From Priapulus caudatus (Eukaryota > Priapulida > Priapulimorpha > Priapulimorphida > Priapulidae): DNA of 51,711 nucleotides. Positions within the stretch are counted from its first letter, which is position 1, and each line of letters begins with the position of its first letter. Below are positions 13,637-25,055 of the stretch, in pieces. The notes below the pieces were generated by a model that did not search any database, was not told the origin of the DNA, and worked only from the letters and a program-made list of their open reading frames with translations. The stretch lies in the NCBI RefSeq assembly GCF_000485595.1, contig NW_014577100.1, positions 751,799 to 803,509 on the forward strand, given 5' to 3'. The translations under genes and the position numbers were made by a program.

Positions 13637-13863
13637 TCTATGCTACATAGCCTCTCTCTTGCTTAGCATTTCAGATATGTCACATTTACTTTTACCATTT
13701 TGAATCACTCTAATAATTAATTTACTCGGCGAAACATCTATTCTCAATTTACAACCTATACATTATACATTATATATACTATACATTTATACATTTCTTA
13801 CCTTTCGACCAAAATTTTCATGCCATTTTCATAAAAAAAAAAATTCACCGTTATGATAATATC

Positions 13864-14752
13864 GGGAGTGTATAATATAGAGATATCTCTATATTATACA
13901 GTTGTGTCAGGGTGTGTCAGCCTGTCAGGGCCGTAGGCTGAGCAAATTCCTAAGGGGAGAAGAGGGGCAATGGCGGATTCAGGATTTCAAGGAGTAGAGG
14001 GGGTGAGAAACAGTTGTAGTGGGGGGTCTGGGGTCCTCCCACAGAAAATTTTGAAAATGTAGATTTCAGGAGATTGTATTTGAAGCACTTTTGAGTACAT
14101 GTACAGCCTTCATTCTGACTACGACAATTCTCTTTTAGTAGAACAATTTATTTTTTAATTTGCTCCAAAATCTAGGGGAGGCAGCTGCCCCCTTGCCAGG
14201 GCCGGACTAAGCGTGTGGGGGGCCCGGGGCACGCAATTGTGTGGGGGCCTATAGTATGTATTTTCTGCCATTTCATGCTTGCAATTCAGAGTATTTCATC
14301 GTGTTTCAACAAATTGAAAATGTCACTTGCGATAGCGAGAATACTGAGGTTTACCAGTCTCTGTTGGCTCATGCGTGGTTCTCATGTATTTTTAATCAAC
14401 TTGAGTTTTAAAATGACCTTTCACCGCTACAATTCGAGACCATGCATATGAAGATAGATTCTCAGAGCAATTCGTATTAGGGAAAGTGTCCTTCAGCTGA
14501 CAGCAAAATTCAGTCAGAGACACAGCATGGGAAACCATCACTTCAACGTACATGCTAAGAATTTTGTAGATCACAATTACGAGCAGTTTTGTAAATTTTA
14601 GCGATACTCTAAATGTGGGGGGCCCGGGCACGAGGTGGCGTGGTGATGCCCCTGTTGCCCCGCCCTTAATCCGCTAGTGCCCCTTGCCACCCTCCCGCAG
14701 GCTACGGCCCTTGGAGTGTATAATATAGATATAACTTTATATTATACATTCC
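13864..14752. repeat. Nested repeat cluster flanked by a twofold palindrome
   Basis: GGAGTGTATAATATAG-type palindromes stand at 13865-13900 and 14713-14752. Between them 13927-14711 is bounded by AGGGCCGTAGGCTG and its near-complement CAGGCTACGGCCCTT, i.e. a TIR element. That element is interrupted by the hAT-like insertion at 14197-14679. Confidence 0.65.
14197..14679. mobile_element. hAT-like non-autonomous element with 8-bp TSD
   Basis: The 483-bp insert starts CAGGGCCGGACTAAG and ends CTTAATCCGCTAGTG (about 10 of 15 terminal bases inverted-repeat matched, including the CA..TG ends). It is flanked by the exact 8-bp direct repeat CCCCTTGC at 14189-14196 and 14680-14687. An 8-bp target duplication with CAGG-type ends is characteristic of the hAT superfamily. 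No transposase is encoded. Confidence 0.75.
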
Positions 14753-15499
14753 TGATAATACATGACAAAACTTCCTTTGCTTGTGTACGTGGGCGCGTGC
14801 GTGTGTCAAAAATTAAAACTTCGCCATCAGCCAGAGTTTGAACTGAAAATTTGAGAACTGATTTCTAAGAACAGACCATTATATTGTGCGTGGACCCCGC
14901 GTTGATCAATAGGCCCAATAGTATTTCCTAAGTGGAAATAAGTATGCGAAATAAGTGAAGGCATGAGTGATTTAAATAATGTGTAAAGTGAGAGACCTCA
15001 AATACAGATAGATGACCAAACGTATAATAATATAAAATAGAGTAATACACAAAATATTTTTATTATCCGACATATATATATACATATAAGTCATATATTC
15101 ATATAAATATGTCAAATCAAGAGGAATCGGTCGTCTTTTAAGCTAATCAAATATTCCAATATTATTCGTATAGGTATAGTAACTTTATATTATTTAACCC
15201 GGAAAATTGCATTACCGGCTTTCATATACACAAATAACTAAGCCACACAGCGCGGAAATAAAAATATACGTATCAATGACGTACGTAATATATATATATA
15301 GCAAGAGTAAAAGAGAGAGAGAGAGAGCGCGATTAACTGTAAAATAGAAATGTAAAATAATTATTTTTTTTATTGAAACACCGTATTTCGATATTTTTTA
15401 ATAGCTTCTACGTCTTCATTTGTGTCAATCCGTGTGTGTCTTATTTGTAGCTGTGTGTTCGTGTGCGTTGGGCGTGGGCGTGTGCGTGTGTGCGTGTTC
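14753..15499. other. AT-rich intergenic, nothing recognised
   Basis: AT-rich with short TATATA and GAGAGA runs (15067-15110, 15313-15328). No gene or repeat family recognised. Confidence 0.5.
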
Positions 15500-16346
15500 T
15501 CAGCATTTTTGAGTGATGCTATATAAGCTCGATGTCCTGTCCAGCGCAGCAAAACGTGAAACCAGGCCAAATAGTGCCGTCCTTCCTTGCGGTGGTTGTG
15601 TCGTAGTAGTTGGAACCTGTTGCTTTATCCACCTGTAAGCCTGCGGGACGCTCACATACACCGCGAGGTGACTGTTGTCCGGACAGCCCGCTTTCCCACC
15701 CTGAACGACCCCCACCTGCTGATATTTGCCTTGTCTCCGTTGCACAAAGTCACCAGAATCACCATAGCAGAGCGGTATGGCGTACAGTCCGTAGCTTTGC
15801 CTGCCAGCGCACAGCTGCTCGGAAGAAACAGGAATACCCTCGGCTATACACTGGGACTTGTCAGCTCGATCCGCGAATCTCTCAGAAACGTGCAGCGTAT
15901 CGCAACCTACGCCTATTGAACCGTTGTTCGGAATCGATCTGACGCCCATCCGGTGACCGTAGCTAAGCCTGGATATCGTACGGTTCACGCTTTGCCTAGA
16001 TCGCACGGGCTTCACATTGCGTTAAGGTTTGAAGCTCGCACTAAGCTCGTGAGAATGACGAGGATCCGCACAAACGGAGTGGAAAAATGAAGCGGAGCGA
16101 CCTTTCTCGTGCTGCTCGCTGCCGTCAGCGAGCAGAACGCTGAGTGCTCTCCCATCGACGAACGGCCGATGCATTGCTAGGGCTCGGCGGACCTTGAACG
16201 GCAATGCCTTCGCGCGTGAGCACGTGACACGGTTGATGAGCGGATCCGCCACAGGGGCGTCTGCCTTCGTTTAACACCAGAGCCTCCATAGCCACGTCCG
16301 CCTTCTTGTATGGAGCCGCCGTGAAGCCTAATAAGAAGTGAAACAT
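15500..16346 (-). pseudogene. S1A serine protease, copy 1 (frame-broken)
   Basis: Chymotrypsin-fold endopeptidase, presumably secreted. The frame 16015-15500 (171 codons, stop at 15502-15500) holds the C-terminal half: a cysteine-bounded loop SQCIAEGIPVSSEQLCAG, the catalytic-serine motif CYGDSGDF (about 15746-15769), VGVVQGGKAGC, AVYVSV and the closing helix AYRWIKQQV, then a Thr/Pro/Gln-rich tail. Upstream, CGGS, a LIN block and a His-Cys codon pair (16206-16201, the expected catalytic histidine) are present but fall in three different frames within about 60 nt. GDSGGP is changed to GDSGDF, the residue six before the serine (S1 pocket base) is Pro rather than Asp, and the usual Trp near 215 is Gln. 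So specificity would be unusual even if intact. A second copy lies at 19574-20406. Pseudogene or consensus errors: undecided. Confidence 0.65.
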
Positions 16347-17549
16347 TTAATAATTAGAAACGTGTTAGGTGTTGCTTTCACGCCGAGATGCGTCGGCAAT
16401 TCCCGATCTTTAAGTTGCCTTTCCTAAATTGTTACCCTGCTCAAGCGTATTATACGTAATACTGCATGCTTTAGCAAACTTATTATGCTAAACAGAATTT
16501 TACCTAGCCAATAAGGATCATCGATATTAAATTAAAATGACTAAAGATGCAGAAGCATAAAACTTCGTATATCTATTTTCATAAGGCAAGGTAGATTATT
16601 TACTCGAATGACGCCCATGGATAGCTATTCGAAGGCAAATCTCTGCATTTAGCGCGGCCTGTGAACGAATATAAACCAAGAAGAAAAGACATGAAAATCT
16701 ACATTAGCAATACATGAAAGCACACGGATTAGCGTACAGTTTAGAAAGAGCCTTATATGTAAAATTGTGTTCGCTAACAAAATTAATAATTTTTGGAGCT
16801 CCAAAGCTAATTCCCACCGTCGTCATTGAAAATATCTGCATTAACATGAATATATAAAATCACTGCCTAAACGTTGAGATATAGTAATAGCAAATGGTTT
16901 AATGCCCAACGGCTCCGTAGACTTTACAAATTAACAGTTTAAAGAAATAAGTAAATAAACAACATAAATAAATATATATATATATATATATATATGATAA
17001 TATATGATAATATATATATATTTATATAAATATATAGTAATTTACATATACATTTAAATATATTCCATTTTGTGGATTCATTCAAAGAAATGTTAAAGTA
17101 ATACTATAAACCTAGCTATCTATAATATGTTCATGAGTACCGGTATGTATAATATGTCGATGACAATAGGCACCTATATGTTACCTTAACAACTGCACAA
17201 GAACAATTAGCGCGATCCAAGCGCCACTCGCGGTCCGACGGCGGTCTACCGACCTAAACATATTCAAGTAGGTCAATAAATATCCAAAGCCTTTGCTGGT
17301 TTTCAGTCACGATTCACACCGTGCTGTGTGTTATTTATATTATTGTTAACTGCTGAAGTCACCCTATCGATATATCTCCTATACACCACGAGGAGAAAAC
17401 ACGTTGATATGTCACTGTGAAATCAACGTTTGGAGTTTCTCGCGGAGCAGAGCTATCCGTCAAACTTGCAGCGTGACGGCACTCCGTCTACAGAATGTAC
17501 GACAACGATTGACTAGTTCCGGTTATATTCATTCAAAGCGTGAAGGTCC
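16347..17549. other. AT-rich gap upstream of protease copy 1
   Basis: Contains an AT microsatellite (16972-17031). No exon with motif and splice support was found, although the protease 5' exons could lie here. Confidence 0.4.
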
Positions 17550-17924
17550 CTAGAAATCCAGGCATGTCCTGTGTTCCGTGACGGATTGCGGATTTACTAT
17601 CAGCCCGAAAAAACTTTTGCGGAAACTGTCACGAACCGTCTCGACGCATTGGCCGTCGGTAAGTTCCGCAATGGCTCGCCATACTGCGTGACCGAATACT
17701 CCCACACGACCGTCGACAACTACGAACCATCCATCGCTTAGTTCCGAGAACGGACGTTGAAAATAGTGCTGGCATGCCTTAAAATTTGTTCTAAATTTGT
17801 TCAGAGGAAACACGGCAAACAGAGAAACAGTGACTTTTTTAGCTAGAATTCTCACATGGAATTCGACAAGAGAACTTTTAATTTGTCCCTTCATAATAAA
17901 AATGATTAAAATGATTAAATTCAT
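17550..17924 (-). CDS. Unrecognised exon-like ORF upstream of protease copy 1
   Basis: A 124-codon minus-strand frame whose C-terminal two thirds looks protein-like (FSELSDGWFVVVDGRVGVFG, AVWRAIAELTDGQCVETV), with balanced composition unlike the AT-rich surroundings. The N-terminal Met-rich start is poor, so the true start may be a splice acceptor. It lies upstream of protease copy 1 on the same strand and might be part of that gene. Function unknown. Confidence 0.25.
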   Translation of the reverse strand: MNLIILIIFIMKGQIKSSLVEFHVRILAKKVTVSLFAVFPLNKFRTNFKACQHYFQRPFSELSDGWFVVVDGRVGVFGHAVWRAIAELTDGQCVETVRDSFRKSFFGLIVNPQSVTEHRTCLDF

Positions 17925-18520
17925 TATAAACTGTTTATGAACCCGATTTTATCGTATCTCGATAACATAAAGCGATGTCGCAATACAGGAGCTAACCAAT
18001 TTTGTTCCGGGAGGGAGGCAAAGTTACGTGCGTGGTGTATTCTGTGAATGTGACCGCCATCATCCACGTACTGTATCTATACTTCTCTTGGGGCGTGGCA
18101 ACTGCCCCTCCCCCTTGGCCCCTATACGCTAGCTTGGCCCCTGCGATAAGTGTGCAGCCATGGAATTCTTGTTCATCGTTCATATGATTTGCCTAAAAAC
18201 AAATGATTCTGTGTAAGAGAGCGAGCGTATCGCCGTAATAGTAAAGTTAATTACTGTGAAAAGTGATTAAAATCGAAAAACATATAGGAAATCTAAAACG
18301 AAATGTGTAAGATTGAGTAATGTGCAAAATGCTTTTATTTTTAAATACTTAAATTTATATAATCCTGCAAACCCGCCTACAGTTGGCCATATTCTAATGC
18401 ACTATAAAAACTTTTGGTAATGCAGCGAGTGAAACGTCAATGAGTCATACACCACGAGATCGATCATGTCATAAACAAAGCTTTTACATACATATCACAT
18501 ATCTTACTATAAACTGGGGA
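17925..18520. other. Intergenic, nothing recognised
   Basis: No supported feature; overlapping frames on both strands at 17992-18187 are complementary to each other and carry no motif. Confidence 0.4.
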
Positions 18521-18525
18521 TTTCC

Positions 18526-18526
<1 letters not shown>

Positions 18527-18557
<31 letters not shown>

Positions 18558-18558
18558 T
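18527..18558. repeat. (TG)n microsatellite
   Basis: Short TG run with one interruption. Confidence 0.95.
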
Positions 18559-18997
18559 TTCCGGCTATACGTTTCCGCACCGCTCAACGGATCCTCTCCA
18601 AACTTGGTACGAACATTCTACAGATCATGACACGTTGTATAGGCTATTTATTTTTTTTCAGTTTCATTTTTTTCACATTCCACGTTCAAAAACATAAAAA
18701 TAGTGCGAAATTAATGCACCAAGCGCGGTGCAACGTCACAACACGAAAACACAATGGCAACGTAAAAAAAAACAATGTATAACCAAAGGCGCTCCATAAC
18801 CATCTAATCTAACCAGAGAAATGTTATACATTGTTTTTACATTGTTTCTTGCATTGGTTAAAAAATTGTTATAACAAGTGCCAAGCTAATGCCACCAAAG
18901 TATACATCAGAAGTTTCTTGACAGCGGGCGACTTTCTTGCGGGCGGTATCTTGTCGATGCTTAATATCATAATATTATACACAGAAAACCTTACCTG

Positions 18998-19306
<309 letters not shown>

Positions 19307-19573
19307 GGCGGTCAAACACTTGCTTCAGTCACGGCCAGTTCCTACGATCCGGCTGCTAGGCCGCGTGTGGAATTAGTGCCCTGCTTGCTAAATAATTTAG
19401 CCTGTATAGCGCAATGACAACAACTAAACGTTCCAATCATGAACAATGTGGTCTACCAGAAGTTCTGACCACGCTAACGGGGCATGGACTCGTATAGTTA
19501 ATACAGGAATCATGTGTGACGGCAGAAAACATAAGTGCCATAAATATAAGTTACGGGAGCCCAAAAACAATAT

Positions 19574-20406
19574 GTTCTGCAGGCATTTTTGAGTGATGCT
19601 ATATGAGGGCTCGATCCGGCTGTCAGCGGGCAGCAAATCGTGAACCAGACCAAACAGTGTCGTTCCCTCCTTGCGTGGTTGTATCGTAGTGGTTGGACGC
19701 TGCTGGCTTTAATCCAGGCTGTAAGCCTGCGGAGCGCTCCACATATAGCGCGCGAAGTGGACTGTTGTCCGGACAGCGCAGATTTCCACGCTGACCGACC
19801 CCCACCTGCTGATATTTTGCCCTGTCTTCTGTTGCAGCAAAGGTCGCCCAGAATGCACCATAGGCAGGCGTTGGGCCGTACAGTCGGCGTAGCTTTGCCT
19901 GGCAGAACTTCTCGCGAAACACAGCCAATGCGCTCGGGCGATACATTTGGACTTGTCACGATGCGGAATCTGTAGAAACTGGGCAGGCGTATCGGCCAAC
20001 GCTACCGCCGCTCACCGTGTTCGGATCGATTTGGACCGCCATCGGTGAACCGTATGGTCTGACTGGTAATTCGAGGCGCTTACGGTTTGCTAGATCGACG
20101 GGCTTCACAAACTGGTTAATCGTAAGCTTGTGCTCTAGCTGACCGAATGGCGAGTCGGCCTACGACGGTGTTGAAATAAAGCGGATTACTCTCGCGGCGT
20201 CTGCTCTGCGACTTCGGCCAAGCAGAACGTGGTGCTCTCCCATCACGAGGCCATCTTTGAGGGAGGCCGACCTTGAAGCGCAGTGCTTTCGGCCGTGAGC
20301 ACGGTGACACGGGTTGAATGAGGGATGCCGCCACAGGTGGGCGTTGGCTTCGTTTATACCGCAGAGCTGGCATGGCCACTGTTGCCAGCGGCCAAGACCG
20401 GGTCAC
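19574..20406 (-). pseudogene. S1A serine protease, copy 2 (frame-broken)
   Basis: Colinear with copy 1, including untranslated sequence after the tail (GCATTTTTGAGTGATGCTAT at both). In order on the minus strand: a strand-like VAMPALRY, a CGGSLI-like block, RVTVLTA with the His-Cys pair nearby, GLVMGEHHVLLG (about 20262-20226), LTINQFVKPVDLANR, the GDSGD region (about 19860-19840) and CPDNS. At least five frame changes separate these blocks. GDSG-Asp is shared with copy 1, so that substitution predates the duplication. Whether the frame breaks are real mutations or insertion/deletion errors cannot be told from the consensus. Confidence 0.6.
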
Positions 20407-20894
20407 CTAAATAACGAATTAAAACATTAAAACTTTTTTCTTCAATGTGTTCGAATGCATTCAATGTGGTAATTTCGGATGAAGAAAGTAATAAAAGATT
20501 TCTTGAATCGAGTTTTGACTTTTAATCATGAAAACAACGTCGTTGATAAGTCAGCAAATCCTTACGTATTAGGCCTTTATCTGTGCGCATCGTCATCAAT
20601 CTCCTTAACGGAACTCAAACGGCAGCTATAATTTAAGCTTTCTTTCAGCCGATCATGTTTTGCTCTTGCATTTGCCAGATATGACAATATATAATAATAT
20701 ACAACGTTGTTTTCGGTGTACTATAATTTATTGTTTGCTGTTCTGTAATGTTGTCAATAACTGGTTAGTGATAAGGGCTTTAGTTTGCAAATATTAGTAT
20801 ATAAACTTAAGCCACGGGGGGGGTTGGATCATGGGGATTTGTTTTACGGCGACACACTTTAGTTTCCTATCAAGTATATATATATATATATTAT

Positions 20895-20925
<31 letters not shown>

Positions 20926-21426
20926 GGGCTGAGGCCAATATTTGGCCTCACTTTTAGGTAATTCATAAATTTTGGCTCACTAAGGTAAGTCAAAAGCTTT
21001 ATCTTCACTCTATAGGTAACGCAAAAATATATACGTAGGACGATGGGCGTTCGGCTCGGTAACCCGGGCGTGACTAATTCGTTTTTGAGCGGCGTTGTCA
21101 GGGTAGGTCTAGCAGAGGAAGAACAAAGAACAAGATAAAGTTAGAAGTTATGTAAGACGGTCGAAGCTTGGCAAATGTTGACATGCCACGGCGTTAGTGT
21201 TCTCTCGGCTATACAGGGCGAGTAGATGTTGTGTCATGAAATTCGCGCTTACATAGGGCGCAGAGAGTTCTAGAGTTATAAACGCATTAAAATAGGCTGT
21301 GAAAGCGGAAAGGTCGCGCTGGCGCGCATGCGTGCGAATGCACAATGAGGTTGGTGGGCATTGTGGTCGGCGTCAAGAACTTATAGTCGGTTTGCCGGCC
21401 GCTATATGTCCTGATCATGAGACCTG
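20407..21426. other. Intergenic with AT microsatellite
   Basis: An AT run lies at 20873-20925. At 21379-21412 a segment (TATAGTCGGTTTGCCGGCC) is the reverse complement of sequence found beside element X at 32487-32512 and 50562-50588. No gene recognised. Confidence 0.5.
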
Positions 21427-21520
21427 GAAGAAAAAAAAAACCCGGGCCACAGCCGCACGTGCCCGCGGCACCAGACCCGAGGCGAGACCGACCAAAAGGC
21501 GAGAGCCACCCCCCACCCAC

Positions 21521-22830
21521 CCCCCCCCCCCCCCGCCCCTGTTCCTTCCTCTCCCCCTTTGTTGCTTTGCCTCTGTGTTCCTTCTCTCGTTCGGCGAGCT
21601 GCTTTGCTTGGTTGGGCTCCGGGTCTGCCTACGTTGCGGGCTGTTCTTGCCTTCCGCTGGCGGCGCCGCGTTCCTTCGTTCGCTTTGGTGCCCTTTCCCC
21701 TTTGGTGCTCTCGCCTGCCCTCGCGTGTCCGTGCCCTCGGCTTTTTTTCGGCGGTTTCGAGGGCCGGGCGTCGCCTTCTGGCGTTCTTGTTTTGGATCTG
21801 GGGTCTCCTGTCCCCGGTCCCCGACGGTCCCCGGTCCCACTCCGCCTTTCCTGTCCCTTCCCTGTCCTCGCTCGTCGCTCGGCCTCTTTCCCCGCGCCCC
21901 TCGCCTCCCCGCTTCCACGTCCCCCCTCACCGTCGTTGTCCCTCGACTCTCTGACTCCTGCTCCCTCCTGTCGCTCTCCATCCGCCTCTCCTCCTGTTTC
22001 CTTGTCGTCCTCTCCCCTTCGCTGCCTCTTCCTTGTCCTTGCGGTGTCCCTGCTGCTTTTTCGTGCCTTGCCTCCCCGGCCGCCTGCCTGCCCTCGGCCC
22101 TGCCCTCGTCTGTGCCTGCCCGGGCCTGCCGCGGTTCCGCTGCCCCGTTCCCCGCGGGCCTGGCCTTGCCCTCTGCGCTGCCGCTGCGCTCCTCCCTCCG
22201 GCGCGCTTGGGCGGCGCCCTGGCGCTGTTGCGCTGGTTGGTTGGTGAGGTGGCGTCTTTGCTCCTCCCCCCCCGTTGGCCCTCTGTCGCGCTTCTCCGGT
22301 GGGTGACCGTTTGGTTTGGCTGTCTTCCCCGCGGGCCTCTGCGGTGCGTTCGGCGCTCGCTGCCGCTGGACGTGCCGTCGTCGGTGGGCCGTTTCTTCCG
22401 TTGTGGGCGGCTTCTTCATGGCTGGGTCGCGGCGCGTTCCGTGCCTGCCTCCGTGTCGTCCCCCTTTTGCTGTCGTCGCGCGGGCCCCCCGCCGCTGTCT
22501 TGCTGTGCGCTTTGCGTTGCGCCTGCCCGCGCCCCGCTCTCCCGCCTTGCTCGCCGCCCTGTCTCTCCATCCCCCGGCGGCTTGAGTGTTGGGGGCGTGT
22601 TTTCCTTTTCCGAGGGGTCGGCGCCCGCGTCTCGCCCGCCTGCCCGCGCATGGCCCCGCCCGCCGCTGGCTGCCCTTTGGGGCTCACCGCTCCAGGTTTT
22701 GTTTGCTGCTCCGGCCTCCCGCCTTGCCCCTTTGCCCTTTGCCTCTTCGCCATGCCGCGCCTCCTTGGCTGTCGGCGTTCCCGCCCGACGGCCGCCGCCG
22801 TGCTGTGTCCTCACTGCGGATGCCGGGTTG
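21521..22830. other. Adenine-depleted (A-to-C) block
   Basis: Between 21541 and 22800 I count about 23 A in 1,260 bases, while T stays abundant. Aligning by eye with copy 2 (28576-29850) shows C wherever copy 2 has A: CATTGTCTTCG becomes CCTTGTCCTTGC-like, TTTTTCGTGAATTGACTAC becomes TTTTTCGTGCCTTGCCTCC, and GATACTCC becomes GCTCCTCC. Other bases agree apart from scattered small indels. As every stop codon and every reverse-complement stop contains A, all six frames are open. The 276- to 374-codon frames here are therefore spurious. Confidence 0.9.
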
Positions 22831-22839
22831 TCTTGGGCA

Positions 22840-24560
22840 TCTTCTGCTGCCGCCTTCAGCACTGTGCCTAGCAGAGAGTGGTCGCCTCAGCATGTGAGCG
22901 AGCAGTCCAGGCTTGTTGACAAGCTGGATGTTGTGTGGAAGGGATAGCGCGGCTAGATGTCTGTTGAGCAGACTCTTGTTTCGTGCATTGTGAAGAATAG
23001 CTTGTCAGGCATGGAAAAGGGGTGTGTTTGAGTCAGGCGCGCACTTCCTTGGCCTCTCCTCTTCTCATCTGCCTTTGCGCTTGGAGCTTCTTTGGTTATA
23101 TCTGTCAAACAGGACTGATTTCTTTGAGCGCCAGGGGGAAGTGGCCAGTCGAAGCACGCGAAAGCTTGCAGCCAGATTTCCTGCGGTCCCAGCGAACTGG
23201 GCCACACAACGTGTAGCAGGCAGTCTGACGCGGCGTCAACCAACACCACGTCTTGGAGCAGGTGGAGCTTGACGAAACACCGAGACCTTGACGAGCATAC
23301 GGCACTGTTGCCCTTCCTCAAACATCCATACTCATCAATCAGGGATGTTGGGACTGGACTCAGTTCAAACTGGAAGATGTTGGATAGATCCACGCTCCGC
23401 TGCTGCCCCAAGACCAACAGCCGACTAAACAGTGTCTCGATGTCGTAGATGGCCTTCCCCTTGACAGTGACTGCCTTCTTGAGTGCCTCCATTGATCTGA
23501 CCATTTTCTTTATGGTTTTGTAGAAGTCACTGCTTAGTGAAGCGAAGAACTGCTTGCTTTGCTCACTCCCGATAGTCAGTGCATCCTGAACATTCACTGT
23601 GTCGGGCGCCACTTGGCCATTGCAGATGTTATAGAGACCTGGATGCTGCTCGTTGAGGAGGTGAATGTACTTCTCCAGCTCTGCTGCGATCTTCTTCCGA
23701 TCGACCTCATCCAGTCTTCTTCTTCCCTCTCCTTCCTCCTTGTGCTTGTTCTTCTCCTCTCTATCCACTCGACCACGTGGCTTCTCCTCATCCCCAGCTT
23801 CACGGTACATAATTATCTTCCATGGCGATGTCGAGGTGGGCACACACACTGAAACTGTTGACCCACACAGCCACTTGCTCGGCGCTCGTCGATATGCCCT
23901 TCATACCTCCAGCACCCTTCCTTCGCTTGATATATGTCTGTTCGCCGAACTGATCTGCTGGCACTGCGGTCCCGGCATCAGAATGCCGACAGACATGTGC
24001 GCCTGCCAGTAGGTTCTCCCGGGCACGCTGGGGGAGGTGCTCCATCTGTCGCACATACTAGCTTATGTAGCGGGTATAATTGTGGTGACCTGCTGCGAAG
24101 AAATACGGCAGCATTTCCTTGAGACCGTGCTGCTGGAGGAAAAAGTTACCATTCCGCTCTCCACGCAGGGACATGAGCGCCAGCAGTGTCGGCTTGATGA
24201 GACAGTCCACCAATAGCTTCCCGGTTAGGTTCTGTCTCCAGGTAGTCACTTAGCTCTTGGTATGTCTTGGAACCACTTGAGTAGAAACTCTGCAGCAACA
24301 CGGCGATGATGAGACGGTATGCCCGTAGAGCCTTTGTTCAGGTCTTTCCGGTGATGATGCTGGTCATGCCACCAAACGCTGCGCTCATGAGAACGTCCAC
24401 GCCAGATGCCTTCATCAGTGTCCCTATACAGCCCAGGAAACTCATGAGAGTGTGCATCATGCCCGGGTGAAGTATAAGGTTGGTCCAGCGCTGAGGGTCT
24501 TTCCATTGGACTAGGCATGCAGTCTGATATAGTTGGAGATCACCAGAGAGGTTGGTGTAC
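22840..24560 (-). pseudogene. Element X protein, copy 1, partial
   Basis: Minus-strand blocks of the element X protein: RLIIAVLLQ-like and LWVDCLIKPTLL regions (24310-24190), MLPYFFAAGHHNYTRY (about 24120-24070), DQFGEQTYIKR and ISTSAEQVAVWVNSFSVCAH (23980-23850), then a 170-residue open stretch with LYNICNGQVAPDTVNVQDAL and FQFELSPVPTSLIDEYGC (23690-23310), and VVLVDAASDCLLHVVWP. At least three frame changes break it. The C-terminal third lies in the adenine-free block and is unreadable. See copy 2 for the family. Confidence 0.7.
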
Positions 24561-24634
24561 TACATCCCGAAAGTTTTGAGAGTCCTCTCGAGATACAGGG
24601 GCGTAGTCAGAACGGTGTCTGGGTGAGCAGGTGN

Positions 24635-25055
24635 CGTGTGTCTGTACGTGTGGCGTGTGTCTGTACATCTCTGTGGCGTGTGTCTGTACATCTCTGTGGC
24701 GTGTGTCTGTACGTGTGGCGTGTGTCTGTACACCTCTGTGGCGTGTGTCTGTACGTGTGGCGTGTGTCTGTACACACACGCCACAGAGATAGGGTTCCAC
24801 AGACAGAGAGGATGGATCATACATAATAGTAAGAGCACACATGAATACCGAGGAAATGGATCATGAACAATAGTAAAGCCATACGTATATCAATGGCAAT
24901 GACAATAGATTATCATGTTTGATTACAAAAACCTGTCTATAACTGTGTGAGTATTCTATATGGAGACGATCCACACACACGCCACAGAGATGTACAGACA
25001 CACGCCACACGTACAGACACACGCCACACGTACAGACACACGCAGAGATGTACAC
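24635..25055. repeat. Inverted 21-bp minisatellite pair
   Basis: GCGTGTGTCTGTACGTGTG / GCGTGTGTCTGTACATCTCTGTG units run direct at 24635-24790 and as reverse complement at 24964-25055, with about 170 bp between. The pair can fold into a long hairpin. The left array starts right after the N at 24634. Confidence 0.85.

Larger units (their letters stand above)
21520..24632 (-). mobile_element. Element X copy 1 (truncated at an N)
   Basis: Colinear with copy 2 (28576-32474): left terminal inverted repeat, then the minus-strand protein region. It stops at 24632 beside a single N (24634), where copy 2 continues for another 800 bp, so the right end is lost, probably at an assembly join. The first 1.3 kb (21521-22830) is the adenine-free version described separately; 22831-24632 has normal composition. 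Confidence 0.8.

Noticed and set aside
21521-22830. ADAR-type or APOBEC-type hypermutation
   Set aside because: ADAR gives A-to-G and APOBEC C-to-T; the change read here is A-to-C.
21299-22897. Long overlapping ORFs (up to 374 codons) as genes
   Set aside because: They arise because the block has almost no A and so no stop codons on either strand; the sequence is an altered copy of element X.
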